Notes: generated from the letters alone by a model not told the origin. Counted from the stretch's first letter, positions 26,991 to 38,324 are shown. The stretch is DNA of 64,000 bases from Serinus canaria (GCF_022539315.1 NC_066315.1:125895374-125959373); one strand, 5' to 3'. A program made the numbers and translations.

Positions 26991-27119
26991 CACATTGAAA
27001 TACTGCTCCGCTTTGCACACTGTGGCACATAAAATCCAAATGAAGGTTTGCAAGAAAAACACCCTGGATTGAGAAACGAAATCCAACCGGCTTCCAGTGC
27101 TGGATGCGAGTACGATCAT
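26988..27119 (-). CDS. MMP16: MMP16 (MT3-MMP) coding exon 1: signal peptide and start of propeptide
   Basis: MMP16 is a type I membrane-anchored, zinc-dependent matrix metalloproteinase. It activates pro-MMP2 and cleaves pericellular matrix. This exon reads 44 codons on the minus strand from ATG at 27119 and ends in phase 0 at a GAG|GTAAGA donor (intron starts at 26987). The protein starts MIVLASSTGSRLDF, has a hydrophobic run at about residues 19-35 (VFFLQTFIWILCATVC), then AEQYFNVE. It closely matches the N-terminus of mammalian MMP16 as I know it, including the LDFV, ATVC and EQYFNVE blocks, and the human exon 1 break falls at about the same point. The hydrophobic run is the signal-peptide core; cleavage near residues 31-36 exposes the propeptide. 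The start codon has A at -3 and is the first ATG in this frame for at least 120 bases upstream. The prodomain cysteine switch, catalytic HExxH site, hemopexin repeats and membrane anchor are in later exons outside the window. MT1-MMP and other paralogs have clearly different signal peptides. Confidence 0.95.
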
Positions 27120-27244
27120 AGTGAACTGTGCTTCAGCGGGTGGAAGACCTCTCTTTCTCTCTCTTTGCCTTAAACAAATGCACAAAACAAACCAGCCTCC
27201 CCCGTGTCGGTGAAGAGCCCGTAGCGCAGGTTCACCCACAGCCG

Positions 27245-27282
27245 GGGAGGAGGAGGAGGAGGAAGAGGAGGAGGAGGAGGAG
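27245..27282. repeat. (GGA)n / sense-strand (TCC)n tract in the MMP16 leader
   Basis: GGA triplets run on the plus strand with one GAA interruption. The MMP16 sense strand therefore carries a pyrimidine CCT-rich tract about 125-165 bases upstream of the start codon. Such tracts are common in CpG-island leaders and can be nuclease-sensitive. Confidence 0.85.
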
Positions 27283-27318
27283 CAGACACTTCACAGCACA
27301 GGCGGCGGCGCGGCAGGG

Positions 27319-27333
27319 TCAGCTCTCGCTCAT
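27319..27333 (-). promoter_or_regulatory. Four-codon upstream ORF in the MMP16 leader
   Basis: On the minus strand, ATG at 27333 is followed by AGC GAG AGC TGA, so it would encode only Met-Ser-Glu-Ser. It is the only ATG seen on the sense strand between the MMP16 start codon and about 27.7 kb. If transcription begins upstream of 27333, scanning ribosomes meet this ATG about 210 bases before the MMP16 start and would have to reinitiate or leak past it. The short length favours reinitiation. Any regulatory effect is inferred. Confidence 0.35.
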
Positions 27334-27501
27334 CCTCACCACCAGCCCCGTAGAGAGGGAATGTGGCGTACGAGTACAGGCGCTGCTCCTGCACGACTCC
27401 TCTCTGCCCAGCAGCAGCAGCCGCCTCCCCGTGTCCTCCCTCCGCTCCCGCCTCCTCCGCCTCTCCTGCCTCCTCCCCTTCAGCCTCCGCCTCCTCCCGG
27501 G

Positions 27502-27599
27502 GTAGGCGGGCCGGCTCCGCTCGGCTCCGCTCGGCTCTGCTCTCTGCCGTGGCTCGGCCCGGCCCGGTCCAGCTCGGCACGGCTCGGCTCGGCTCGGCT
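27502..27599. repeat. Imperfect (CGGCT)n pentamer array
   Basis: The plus strand carries many CGGCT/CGGCTC units, with interruptions such as CGGCCC and CGGCAC, directly abutting the CCCTG array. The two pentamers differ at two positions and may share an origin by slippage and substitution. The array is very CpG-rich. Confidence 0.75.
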
Positions 27600-27663
27600 C
27601 CCTGCCCTGCCCTGCCCTGCCCTGCCCTGCCCTGCCCTGCCCTGCCCTGCCCTGCCCTGCCCC
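27600..27663 (-). repeat. (CCCTG)n / sense-strand (CAGGG)n pentamer array, about 12 units
   Basis: About twelve uninterrupted CCCTG units lie on the plus strand, ending in CCCCCCGCCG. On the MMP16 sense strand this is a run of regularly spaced GGG triplets separated by two bases (CA). That fits the G3+N1-7 rule for intramolecular G-quadruplexes many times over. It lies about 480 bases upstream of the start codon, in the promoter or the far 5' UTR. The perfect units suggest a recent expansion and a length-variable locus. Confidence 0.95.
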
Positions 27664-27708
27664 CCGCCGTTCCCCTCCACTCCAGAATGTTCAGCCGAAA
27701 CCTTCATG

Positions 27709-27719
27709 GCCCCGCCCCA
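27709..27719. promoter_or_regulatory. GC box (SP/KLF-type site)
   Basis: The plus strand reads GGCCCCGCCCC here, containing the CCCCGCCCC core recognised by SP and KLF zinc-finger factors. It lies about 590 bases upstream of the MMP16 start codon in the CpG island. Matches to such a short GC-rich motif are expected by chance in this composition, so functional assignment is weak. Confidence 0.4.
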
Positions 27720-29416
27720 TAGGCGGCCTGAAGGCGACGGCCCCACCAGGCGGCCCCGGCGCGCCAGCGCTGCACGGCCGCGCTCAGTGGGCCGCGGCCC
27801 GGAGCCTCCGTGGGCGGCTGCTGGGACCCGCGGCCCGGGAGCAGGCGGTGGCCTTTCCCCACGGCCCCGTCCCCAGGAGCCGAACGAGTGCCGGAGCCTC
27901 CCCGCCCTCTCCACGGGAGGCGCCTGGCGCGGAGGGAGCGATCTCGAGCCCCCCGCGGTGCCAGGGCCCGGGAGCGCCGCGCTGCCCTGCCCGCGGTGCT
28001 GCTTGGGTGATGAAATTCTGCTTGATGCGTCCGAAAACACGGACATACACTTAAGGGAAATCAGCGTGTGAAATAATATAGCACAGACTAACTTCATGCT
28101 GGATATTGTCATATTCAAAATGCCCCACGATTACGGCAGATGAACTACCCGTGCAGTGATTTAACAGTAAACGGGACTTTTTATGCGGCCCTTTGATATA
28201 TCATCCAGTATAAGGAAGGCGAGTTGATCCATAACATCAGTTGACAAGATGCTGCAATAATGCATCTTGGGGGAAAAAAGGGAGGGGAAAAAAACCGACA
28301 AACGAAACTCCCAAGTTTACCCAAAAAAAGAAAAAAAAAAAAAAAAGGAAATAAAAAGGAATTTAAAATTGTAATTTATTTTTTTCTGTTTGGTTATCGA
28401 AAAATATGCAAAGATACAATGGGACAAACAGGAAGTAGAAGACATACCTGATGTGAAATTTCCATAATCTGATAGGAGAGCCCAATGGCTGAAATTAAAA
28501 CACATGCAGACTACGTGTACACAATTTTGACTGCACCTGGTAGCAGAATGTAGGAGTGTATTAGGTTGTCCACCATTTCGTATATTAAGTGTAAGGAAGT
28601 TACGTGGAGTCATGATCTGCCTGATCAAAAGTAATCTTTATGTGATATACTTTTTTCATGTTAAGTGCTTGATCTAAAGGCATATTCTGTTCTGGTACTT
28701 AGTGATGTGAATTATGAAATTATGACATTCAGAGCTGTCAGCAAGTTAAATGGACCTGTTGGCGCTTTGGTAACAAATATGGGAAGTCAAATTAAAGAAA
28801 TGAATAATTAAGCACAAGTTAAAGAAATGTCTTGGAAGAAGCAGGAGAAAACGTGATACTGACGCATGCAAATTATATTTGGGAAGAAAAATTAAAAAGT
28901 AAAATCAAAAGGATACTGGTAAAATAACAGCTCTTCAGAAAATAATCTGGAGGCTGTAATGTAAATATGAGTCAGCAATGTGTTACCATTAAAGAAAAAA
29001 GCATTACTGTGGAGTGTATTAATAGGGGTGTGCAGTACATCTGACAGGACAAATTACCTTTCTACAAGGGGTTGATGAATCCAGCAGTGTTTGGTCCCAA
29101 AGTGAAGACAGTCCAGAGGAAAATTACAAAATATTAGAACATGTAAAAAGTTACAGATGGGTATAGAAGTTGGAAGAACACTTGTTTAAGAAGATAGAAG
29201 TAGATGATTTCTTTATGTGGTGTCACTGTGAAAAGGACAAAAATATTTCATTCTTTCTGGGAAGAAAAACCCCAATCATCTAAATTATTTATAATGTTCC
29301 TATTCAATGTCGGACAAAACTTTCTAAAGCGTTATGGTTTATATATTGAAATGTATATGTTTTTATATATACTGGAACAACAATGTCCCAAATTTAGCAT
29401 TTGGAACAAGATAACT

Positions 29417-29462
29417 ACCTAGTGGAAGTGTGGAATCTCACCTAGTGGAAGTGTGGAATCTC
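29417..29462. repeat. Perfect 23-bp tandem duplication
   Basis: The unit beginning ACCTAGTGGAAGTGTGGAAT and ending CTC occurs twice head to tail without a mismatch, so the duplication is recent. No element or motif was recognised in it. Confidence 0.95.
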
Positions 29463-31550
29463 TTCCATGTGTAGGTTTGATAAGGAAGATTATTATGGTT
29501 AACCTCTCTAATGTTAGGGAAGTGGATTGTATTATGAGATCTAGTAAACTTTTTTACTTCTAGCAAAATTCAGTAATTTCTTTCCTTTTATTACTGTGAA
29601 TTCATCACTGTAACTGTATGAAGGAAACATTATACTGTCTCTGTTGTTTTTCCTCTTTCCCAAAGGGGCTCTGTGTGTGTGCCCTCAGCAAACACTAGCT
29701 CTACTTTGGCTGGTCTATTTTGTGGAGTCTGCCATTAGTGCAATGTCCAGAAATGGAAACGGAATTGAAAATAGTTAAGTTACTGTAATGGGAATTTCAT
29801 TTGTCTGCCCAGCCAGGACTGCTGTGGCTATTTATTGTGAAAAGTGCAGGGCCATAAATACAGATAACTCTTTCCTTTACTCTGCATCCATTGGAAGAAA
29901 TAGGAAGAAAAGCAATGATGTGAAGAGAATGGTGGACAACGAAGGCACTTGAATATTTCTTGAGCATGTTTGAGGAAGAGAGGGAAAGATCACACAGGTA
30001 GAGAGAGATTGGTAAGGAAAGAGAGTAGCAATGTATGAATAGGCACACCAAGGGAGAGACAAGGCATATGAAGGACAGAGAAAATATTTGAAGTGAAAGA
30101 TATCATTCAGGAATACTTGTGAGTGAAGAAATGCCAGCAATCGTGGGAAAAGGCTTTGAATATTTATGAGTAAGCTGCGGGCAGAAACATGCAAGAGGAC
30201 GGTCAGAGCCTCATGAGACATGTAAGAAGGAAAAAGAAAATAGAAAATAATTTAAATCTCCATAAAGAGTACTATTTGTACTTATGTGTGTATGGGATTA
30301 TGATCGAGATTAAAGAAAAGACAAAAAAAAACAATAAAGATAAAAGGGTAAGTAAACAAGTAAAGAAGGAAGAAAGCAGAATAATGAAATAGGAAAGAAA
30401 TGGGAAGTGTTTGTTGAAGTGCTTGTGTGATTCAAGTCATGTACTTTATAAGCATCTTACAGATTTTTATCTTTATCAAATATTCTTATGATTTTTATGT
30501 TCTTGCCTATGGCAGTTACCAGCAGTAATTAATAAGCAGTGAGCTGGTTTGTAGGGAAGCAAAATTTTAAAAGGGAAAGTTTTAGTTCTAAAACTTTTAG
30601 CCTTTTAAAAAGGCAGGAAGAGACCTGTCTCTCTACTGTGTTACCAGTCAGCCCATATACCATCAGAGTTTCTTAGACTCTAGAATATATATTTTATGAA
30701 TGACTGCAGTCACAGGTTTGCAATGAATAAATACCAGAATCTGACATAGACATGATGTATTCTCATGTCCAGCTTTGAGCACAAGGCAAAAATCTTTCCC
30801 TGTTCTGTTTACCAATTATGAATAGAAATTCATATAATAAATAATTTTTTAAAAAAGTAAATGCTGCATGTTGTCCTTTCTGTGCTTTGTGTTGCTTAGC
30901 TGCAGATAGTACCAGCTGGAACTTTTTAAAAAGGGAGCGTCATTACAAGATATAACAAACTGCAAAGAGTGAAGGTAGATATCACATATTTCACACTGTT
31001 ATATTTAGTTGTGGTTTGCAAAAGATTTTTTAAACACCTTGCCTTTTATTTGTGGAATGAGATTTTCATAGATGTGTCCATATGAATTCTGTTTGACTGT
31101 TTGAAAGGTCTTACAGGATGTGAAGGTAATGAGCAAGTTTAACAGCGTAGGAGGGATTATTACATTGAATATATATTCCTGTCAGGATCACTTTCATAAT
31201 GTGTTCAGGTATCCGTTTACCCAAGGTTCACTGTAGGCATAAGGTTCTCCTGTCAGGAAGGAGAACTGACTTACACTGTCAGGGCACTTTTCTATGTTTT
31301 CTTGCAGCTCCATCGATGGCTTTATAGAGAACCTAAGTAAAGATAACAAGAAATGACAGTGTAAAACCTCGCACATAGTTGTAGAATCATAAGGAAAATG
31401 CTTAGAGTCATAAAAATCAGTAATATTTCTGAATATTTTGATTCACATGTGGTTGGGGTTTTTGACAAAGAGCCAGTGAAGTCAGAGAGGAAGAAAATCT
31501 GAAAGTGTAAGGTTTTCTTTTAAAGGTAGTTTTGCATTGAATTTCTTATT

Positions 31551-31617
31551 CATAGAACCATAATATCATAGAATAATTTAGATTCAGTGAGACCTTTATA
31601 AGTCATGTCCAACTCTG
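31551..31617 (-). mobile_element. Short CR1 LINE 3'-terminal fragment
   Basis: The plus strand shows ATCATAGAATAATTTAGATT followed by GAGACCTTTATAAGTCATGT and CCAACTCTG. This is the reverse complement of a CR1 3' end, diverged. Only about 65 bases remain. Confidence 0.7.
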
Positions 31618-34600
31618 TACAAAGCAGAGGGAACTCAGGTTACTCTGATGCTTGCTCAGGGAGTTATGAATCAAGTTAGTTCAACTCAAGCATCATTTCC
31701 TTGTCTGCAATGTGATTTCTCTGTCTCAGGGAGCTATTTGGAGGGTAAAATCTATTCTGTGAGGCATTTGTTAGGCTTTCAGTTATTTTGGTCTCTATAG
31801 AGACAACACCCATTTCAACAAGTAAAGCAGGTATCTCCTAATCTCTTGAAGGCAGGAGATGTGATGAAGAGAAATAGAAACAGAAAATAGAATTGTGTAG
31901 CTGAATACTGAGAAAAATACATTTGAAAGAGAGAGAACATAGAGTGAGAAAGAGAAATGGCTCCTATGGAGCCATGGAAGAAAATCATCTATAAGTATAC
32001 AATAATTAAAAATACCCCTTTTTTGATAATGACATTTTTAGCAATGTGAGTGAGTTATTTCTGGGTTAGTGAAGAAGAGGTAAAAAAATGCACTAAAGCA
32101 GTCAAGTCCTTACTTGTTTACTCTCTGAAACTCTTCACATGAAACTTTATTTTCTTTGCTTTATGACAATTTTCATGCTGCTTTTTTCTCCCACACTCTT
32201 GATGCCTTGTCTCCATGCTTTCTGATTTTTTGCTTTCTTGCAGAGCCAGAAAGGCCCATTCAAGCATCAAGTCTGTCAAAAACTTCCAAAATATTTGTCT
32301 CAAATTAGAGGATTCTTTACAGCCAAAAGCTTACAAGCAGTCCATCTTTCCTTTCAACTGTGCTGGTGATTATTCACTGAGTATATGGTAGGGTGTGAAT
32401 GGCAGTCCAGTGATTGCTGTAAGATTTTAACAATCTCATTCATTTTTACAAGGTTTCCTGTGTTTAAGATTGATATTGGTGTTAGGTAAGAGAAGAACAC
32501 AGTACATGAAACAGAAAAAATGGTACAGAGCAGTGGCAGGTGAGTCTGGCAGATTTGAGGAGGGAGACATGAGGGATTCTGAGAGAATACACAAGCATAG
32601 CTAAATGGCTTGAAAAGTAACCAGGTTCTCTGAGAAATACTGAAGGGTTTGGAAAGACACAAACAAGTGTCTGTCATAAATACAATGTTAAAGAGGTGTT
32701 GAAAGGTCTAGTTGTTCTAGATGGCTGCTGCAGTGTAAATACAAAGGCTACCATACCTCGTTATCAATTTGAATTTTAAATGGAAGATAAATATTCCAGG
32801 TTTTGTGTTGCTCAAACCCAGCTGGAAATTCCACATCAAGATGGCTTAAAATAGGCAATTTTAAAATTACTCCACTAATTAACATCCTCATATAAACTGT
32901 ACTTAGAACCTGTGTGATTTTTTTCATTGTCCACAAAAATGAAATTTACTTTTTCTCTTTTCAGCTTTCAACATACTTAATACATATTTTTCCCATGTGT
33001 TTACAGTGTAAATGAATGTTGGAAGTGTTGTGTGGGGAAAAATAAGTCTTGGCAATTGGAGTTTTGAGAGAAATAGCATTGTGTTTGGCAAAAGTAAACC
33101 TAAGATTGCATTTCACAGCGGGATTAGATGTATCTGGCAAAAAGAGTACCAGAAAAATAGATAGAAATGGTAATATTTAAATATCATTGGTGAGTGTTGG
33201 AGTTCTGGTGAGTGTTTCAGAGTTAATTACCAGTGTCAGTAATGAAATCCCTGCACCTCTTAAAATTATTTTTCTTCAGTCTTGGGAAAGAAAATAATTA
33301 TTATGCTTGACATACACATTCAGGAATATCTTTACTGTGACAGCATAATTTCTTTAATTACTTACTTCTGCATGAATTATAGTTTAGGTTCTAAAAAGCA
33401 GTTCTACAGCTTTAGTAGCCCAAGAATTGGAGGAACTTCCCTCAAAACCATCAGACATTTATGACTTCTTAAGATCATTTGACTTTATACCATGTACATA
33501 CAAACTTTTGTTTAAGAGCTTAGAGGAGAGCTTAGAGTAAAAAGCCTGCATATTTTTTGTGAAGGGAGAGTAAGGCTAACAAAAGAAAATGTGTTCTAAA
33601 AGGACATACTTGAAAATACATCTGGAGAGGCCAGCCTTCAAGAAAGAGGAGGTTTCTGAAGGTTAAGCTTATTTTTACTTAACTCTGCAATACAGATACA
33701 CCCAAAGTGACAGATGCATATCCGAGAGAAACAGTTATTCCAGTGAAAGAGGAAAAATCACACACAGAGAGTTCAGTTATCTCTATTCCTCCAACTACAA
33801 TCTGTTTTCCCCTTTTATTGACAACCTTCCATGTTAGGATTATTTTAGCATGCTTCTGCTATAATTGACTAACTGTTTGTCATTGGTGAAGTAGCTGAAT
33901 GGTCAAAGAGGACTATAAAATAATGCACACTCTCATAAGACTGGCATAAAGGTTCCATTTGCAATTTCAACTTTTTATCTTGAATGCTAGTGGCCTAGTT
34001 AGAAATATTAAATTTAGAAACGCAGCTTTTAAGTGCAAGAATATTAGAATGTGGTTGAATATTTATAGTCAGAATAATCCCAAGGTGAAAAATTTGGGAA
34101 GGTGAAGGGAAGAAAAGATTCAGAAAATGAATTCTTTGGAATAGTAGGGCAGACATATTTACTGGGATGTTGCTGTCTAAAAATGCATTGCACACTCACA
34201 GAATCTAGTTGCACTGAATAGATGATTTTACATATCTTTGGGGAATGTAAATTTGGACCTGACTCAGTTTTCCTGTTCCCAGGCTCCTCTGACTAAAGAA
34301 TGTTCAGTTCCTCTGTTTTTAACACAGTGTACTTCTTAATTAGAGCGCTGTGAACATTCTCTTCTTCCTCTTACAGGTGATTTTTCATTTATATTCCAGA
34401 AGGAGAGGATAGGAAATTATTTTAACGTAATTAAGCTGAAACCAAATTTTGTCTTGTTAACTTTTTTCTGTCAGTTAAACTTCATGGCCACCTTGGCTGT
34501 TCTTTGCTATTCCAGTGGCAGTCGTGACCTTAGCAACAAAAATTTAAATAGTTACCATAAAATATGTAGAAAAGGATGAAGGTGCTGGTGTAGATTGTTA

Positions 34601-34797
34601 AGAAAAAAGGGATAGATCTGATGATGCATTACAATATTAGTAGAGCATTTTGGTAGGGATTGACCTCGTAAAGAGTCACATTTCAAACCTATCTGTACAT
34701 ATGCTTGTATTGTTGATGTGTTTAGAGCTATTAAAATTGGATTAAATTTGTTATGTTTCTAGTGCACACTGGTAAAGGAAAAGAGATGGGAAGATCA

Positions 34798-34868
34798 GAG
34801 AGCTGGAACTAGATGGTCTTTAAGGTCTCTTCCAGTCTAGGCCAGTCTGTGATCCTATGATTCTATAA
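34798..34868 (+). mobile_element. Short CR1 LINE 3'-terminal fragment
   Basis: It contains GAACTAGATGGTCTTTAAGG, TCTCTTCCAGTCTAGG and the terminus TGTGATCCTATGATTCTAT, typical of the last 70 bases of CR1. Confidence 0.8.
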
Positions 34869-36182
34869 AAAGGTGAGACACAACTGATGGTTATTAGCTT
34901 TGAAAAGTCTGTGTATACATGACTCCTGGTGACAGGGACACTGGCAAGAATGTATCCAGTGTCCAAATAAGCAGTCCAGTTTTACATCTGTATTCTGCAA
35001 AGAGCTTATGTAAAGTAGTTAGGTTATGCTGTAGACTTTTATCAGCTCTTACTTGTTCAGTTGAATGTGACCTGTATAATGGAGACCCAGCAAAGTCACA
35101 TAAAATTTACAGAAGATTTTTGTAACACACCACCTACCTGCACCCTCTTCCAGCCCAGTTCTGCTCTGTACAAAGTGTAAATACAAATATGATCCTGATC
35201 CTTGTGATGCCTTGTACTATCTTTCTACAATAAAGGTATTATTTCTATGTTTTTAATGTATATATCTTCTAATCTTCCTTAATCTAAGACATGCAGAGCT
35301 TTTTATCTTTCCTCTGCCTGGATTTTTCTGGTCTTCTCAATTTTATTTTCTTCTAGCTTCTGCATTGCAAGACACTTCATAAAAGCAGAATAACCAGCTA
35401 TACAGTATTTCTGTATCATTAAGGAGTCTTCCAGTAGAAATCCTGTGCATATATTCTTACTCATGTGTAACTGAAGAAGAGGCAGAATTATGCTTAGAAC
35501 TTTTTCTTGAGAGAAGCTTCCAAATAGCACTCATACTTTCATGTTGAGATTTCAAAGGAACCTATGGGATTAGAACACTTACTTCTCATTAATTTTTTTA
35601 TTGGCAGTGGTCAAACTGATCGCACAGGCATTTTTGAAAACACTAGGCTTACGCATTATCTATTTCATTGTCCTGTGTTGGAAAGCATGAAATAAAAGCA
35701 AAAGAAATTACAAACAGGATAATTAGAAAGAGACTTACTAATCTATATAATTTTTAAAAGTGCGTTTGCTGTTTACTTAGTTGCTAAGTCATCATCTAAG
35801 ATTTACACAGGATTTACATTAATTGATTGATATTGCAATTTTCCAGCTTAATAACTGTTTTGAAAACCTTTCTTAATCTTCATATTATTTCTACTGTTAT
35901 TGTGTTCACTCATTCATGTAGTCAGTGGGCTTTATGAGGCAAGAGGCCTTCAGCAAACTTTTAAACCTTTATCTCTCAGTGACCCAAAGGCAGATGAAAG
36001 CATTTGTTCCTTCTAGAAAGTTTCTCACATTTTGTTAGACCAGGCATATGTTTGCCAGGATGAATAAAATTTCTGGAGGACAGAGGATGACAAAACAGCA
36101 TCCTTAGAGATACATGGGTTTTTCATTTTAACACATGTTAAGGTTGGTATTCTGTGAGAGTCTGTCAATGTCATTGTGCACA

Positions 36183-36245
36183 CACATGTGTGTGTGGGGG
36201 GGGGGTGGGTGTGGGTGAGAGAGAGGGACAGAGGGAGGGAGAGGA
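36183..36245 (+). repeat. (TG)n and poly-G/GA-rich low-complexity tract
   Basis: A short TG run passes into a G run of about ten bases, then GGGTGTGGGTGAGAGAGAGG and GGGAGGGAGAGG. The G-runs on the plus strand make a local G-quadruplex plausible. Confidence 0.85.
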
Positions 36246-36751
36246 CAGAAGGCAGAGTTACAGATTATCTTAAGAAACATAATATGATGTGTCTTTCTTC
36301 ATTGCCAGAGGTACCCAGTGAGCTTCCAGAATGTAGAGTGATAGGTGGAGTTCTGGCACTTCTTGCTTTTCCCAAACCCATAGATGCACTTAACTTCAAA
36401 CATAGGATGTTCTTCCATGTTTAGTATTGAACAGAATGAGTCTGAAATGTATGCATTGTATCCTAGTGTGAACAAATATACCTAAATATGGATTGAAAAA
36501 AATGGAGCTTAGATTAAAATAGAAGTAAAAGTTTTTTCCTTCATTCTTTGAGAAAGTTCTGTTTCACTAGCTCTATCTTGTCTGGAGCTCAAGTCTGTAA
36601 GTTTAGCATATTTTGTTAATCAAATAAGAGAGAGAGACTATTCTTTAATTATCATTACAACTTGAAGATTAGAGATCATAAAAGAATTTATTAAGGATTT
36701 TTCTAAATTTTTTTGTGCTTCATTTATTTAACCAAAATGATGTTAACATAC

Positions 36752-37083
36752 ATAGAGTTGTAGTCTGTAGGTGTCTAAGTACAAGACTGATGGAGAGAGA
36801 TTTTATAAGGGCATGTAGTGATTGGACAAGGGGGAATGGTTTTGAATTGAAAGAGAGTAGGTTTTGATTAAGTATTAGGAAGAAATTATTTATTGTGATG
36901 CTGTTGAGACCCAAGAGCAGGTTGTTCAGGGAAATTATGAATGCACTGTGCCTAGAAGTGTTCAAGGCCATGTTAGATGGGGCTCTGAACAGCCTGGTCT
37001 AGTGGAAGTTTTCCCTGTCCGTGGCAGGGAGGGTTGGAACTTGATGAACTTTAAGGTCCCTTCCAATGCAAACCCTCCTATGT
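36752..37083 (+). mobile_element. CR1 LINE fragment, 3' end
   Basis: CR1 blocks occur in order: ATTGGACAAGGGGGAATGG, TAGGAAGAAATTATTTATTG, TGTTCAAGGCCATGTTAGAT, GGGGCTCTGAACAGCCTGGT, CTAGTGGAAGTTTTCCCTGT and GGTCCCTTCCAATGCAAACC. It is 5'-truncated and moderately diverged, in the region upstream of MMP16. Confidence 0.9.
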
Positions 37084-37922
37084 TTACATGAACTCTAAGC
37101 TTTGTAGTTTTTTTTTTTCTTCCCTATTTAATGTAATTCTGAGCAAAGCTTATCATTGAAAAACTAAAATTTGAGGTTAAAAAATCTGAATATCCGCGAA
37201 GCACATAAATGATGAATACTCTAAAGAAAATGGCTGATTTTATATTTAGATGAAGAATTCAAATACATCTGTAAGTATATGATGATACAGAAAATTCTCA
37301 GGGACCATAAATAATAATCAGATGACTTAGGATGCTACACAGACTCACACAAGACTTGGAAATTTCCAGTAAGTACTACAAGTAACCTATGAATTAAAAA
37401 TAATTTGATTAAAAATTTTGCTCCAAAAAGTGTAAAGCAAAGAGTCACTTCCACCATCCAGCTTCATATGCTGTAGAGTGATTTAATTGTTTTCAATGGA
37501 ACTAACTTTTACTACCAAAGGACTTGTTTCAGGAATTTGTATATGACTTAAATATTCTTGTAGCACAGTACAATTAAATACTTTGTTAATGCATCAGAGA
37601 CCAATTACTATCTATGTGATAAGCAATAATAAAGCCGAAAAATAAGGTTTTTTCTTTTTTATTATATGAATATCAGGTAAGTGCAAAGTCTGCAGAACTT
37701 AGGTCTTCAGTCTAACAAGATTACTTCAGTATTCAAAAGTGGTTCTGGTGTGTATTAAGGGAACTGTTTCATTATGGTACTTTACAAATGCTTAAAATAT
37801 ATAAGCCTTTTTTCTAATCTTGCTCTATAGTTCCTTGGATTTTTACTCACTTTTAAAAATGGCAATGATATAGATAACATGCACACAACTTTTTAAATTT
37901 AATGTAATATTACTGGATACTT

Positions 37923-37998
37923 AGTTTTCCAGCTCTTTGGAAAATTTCAAATAACTTGACAGTTTTCCAGCCCTTAGGAAAATTTCAAATAACTTGAC
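37923..37998. repeat. 38-bp tandem duplication with a few mismatches
   Basis: The unit begins AGTTTTCCAGC and ends TTTCAAATAACTTGAC. Copy 1 has CTCTTTGG where copy 2 has CCCTTAGG. The rest is identical. Confidence 0.93.
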
Positions 37999-38324
37999 AG
38001 TACTCATACAATGGCATTGGCATCATGGTATTGAACTGGAACTGTGGAGTTTGTAACTATTCTGGAGATCAGCATATGTCAGAGAAAATATTCCAAATCT
38101 GATTATATTTAATGGTGATAAACACAGATACCATGCTTGGCAAAGATGTTACATGGGCAGTGACAAAAGGAGGAGGAGCAGCACAATGAAGACTACAGAA
38201 AAATATAAATGTGGCATAGTCTGAATTAAGGTTTGTAAGAGCTTGCCAGAACAGGTAAATGTTGTTCTGGGAATGGCTCATGGAAAACTGACAGCTCTGA
38301 ATGATATTTTTTCTTCCTTCCTCA

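Larger units (their letters stand above)
27120..27480 (-). other. MMP16: Probable MMP16 5' UTR (upstream limit unknown)
   Basis: This is sense-strand sequence directly upstream of the MMP16 start codon and inside the CpG island. It has no in-frame ATG back to at least 27239, a CCT-rich tract (27245-27282) and one short upstream ORF (27319-27333). The transcription start cannot be read from the sequence, so the 27480 limit is only a working estimate. There is no TATA box, as expected for a CpG-island promoter with dispersed starts. Confidence 0.5.
26640..28010 (-). promoter_or_regulatory. MMP16: CpG island: MMP16 promoter and first exon region
   Basis: GC content and CpG density rise sharply at about 26.64 kb and fall back to the AT-rich background at about 28.01 kb. 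The rest of the window has very few CpGs. The island contains exon 1, the probable 5' UTR, a GC box and several GC-rich pentamer arrays. CpG islands over first exons mark most vertebrate promoters of developmental genes. An antisense (plus-strand) transcript starting here is possible, but nothing in the sequence shows it. Confidence 0.85.

Noticed and set aside
27120..27239. An N-terminally extended MMP16 starting 40 codons upstream
   Set aside because: The frame is open, but the upstream triplet is GTG, the extension (Gly-Glu-Pro-Ala...) does not resemble MMP16, and the signal peptide begins normally at the ATG at 27119.
27361..28118. Long open frames (up to 236 codons plus strand, 212 minus strand) in the CpG island
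   Set aside because: They run through pentamer arrays and GC-rich sequence where stop codons are rare, overlap on both strands, and have low-complexity Pro/Ala/Arg-rich or repeated Ala-Gly-Gln-Gly-Arg products with no known domain.
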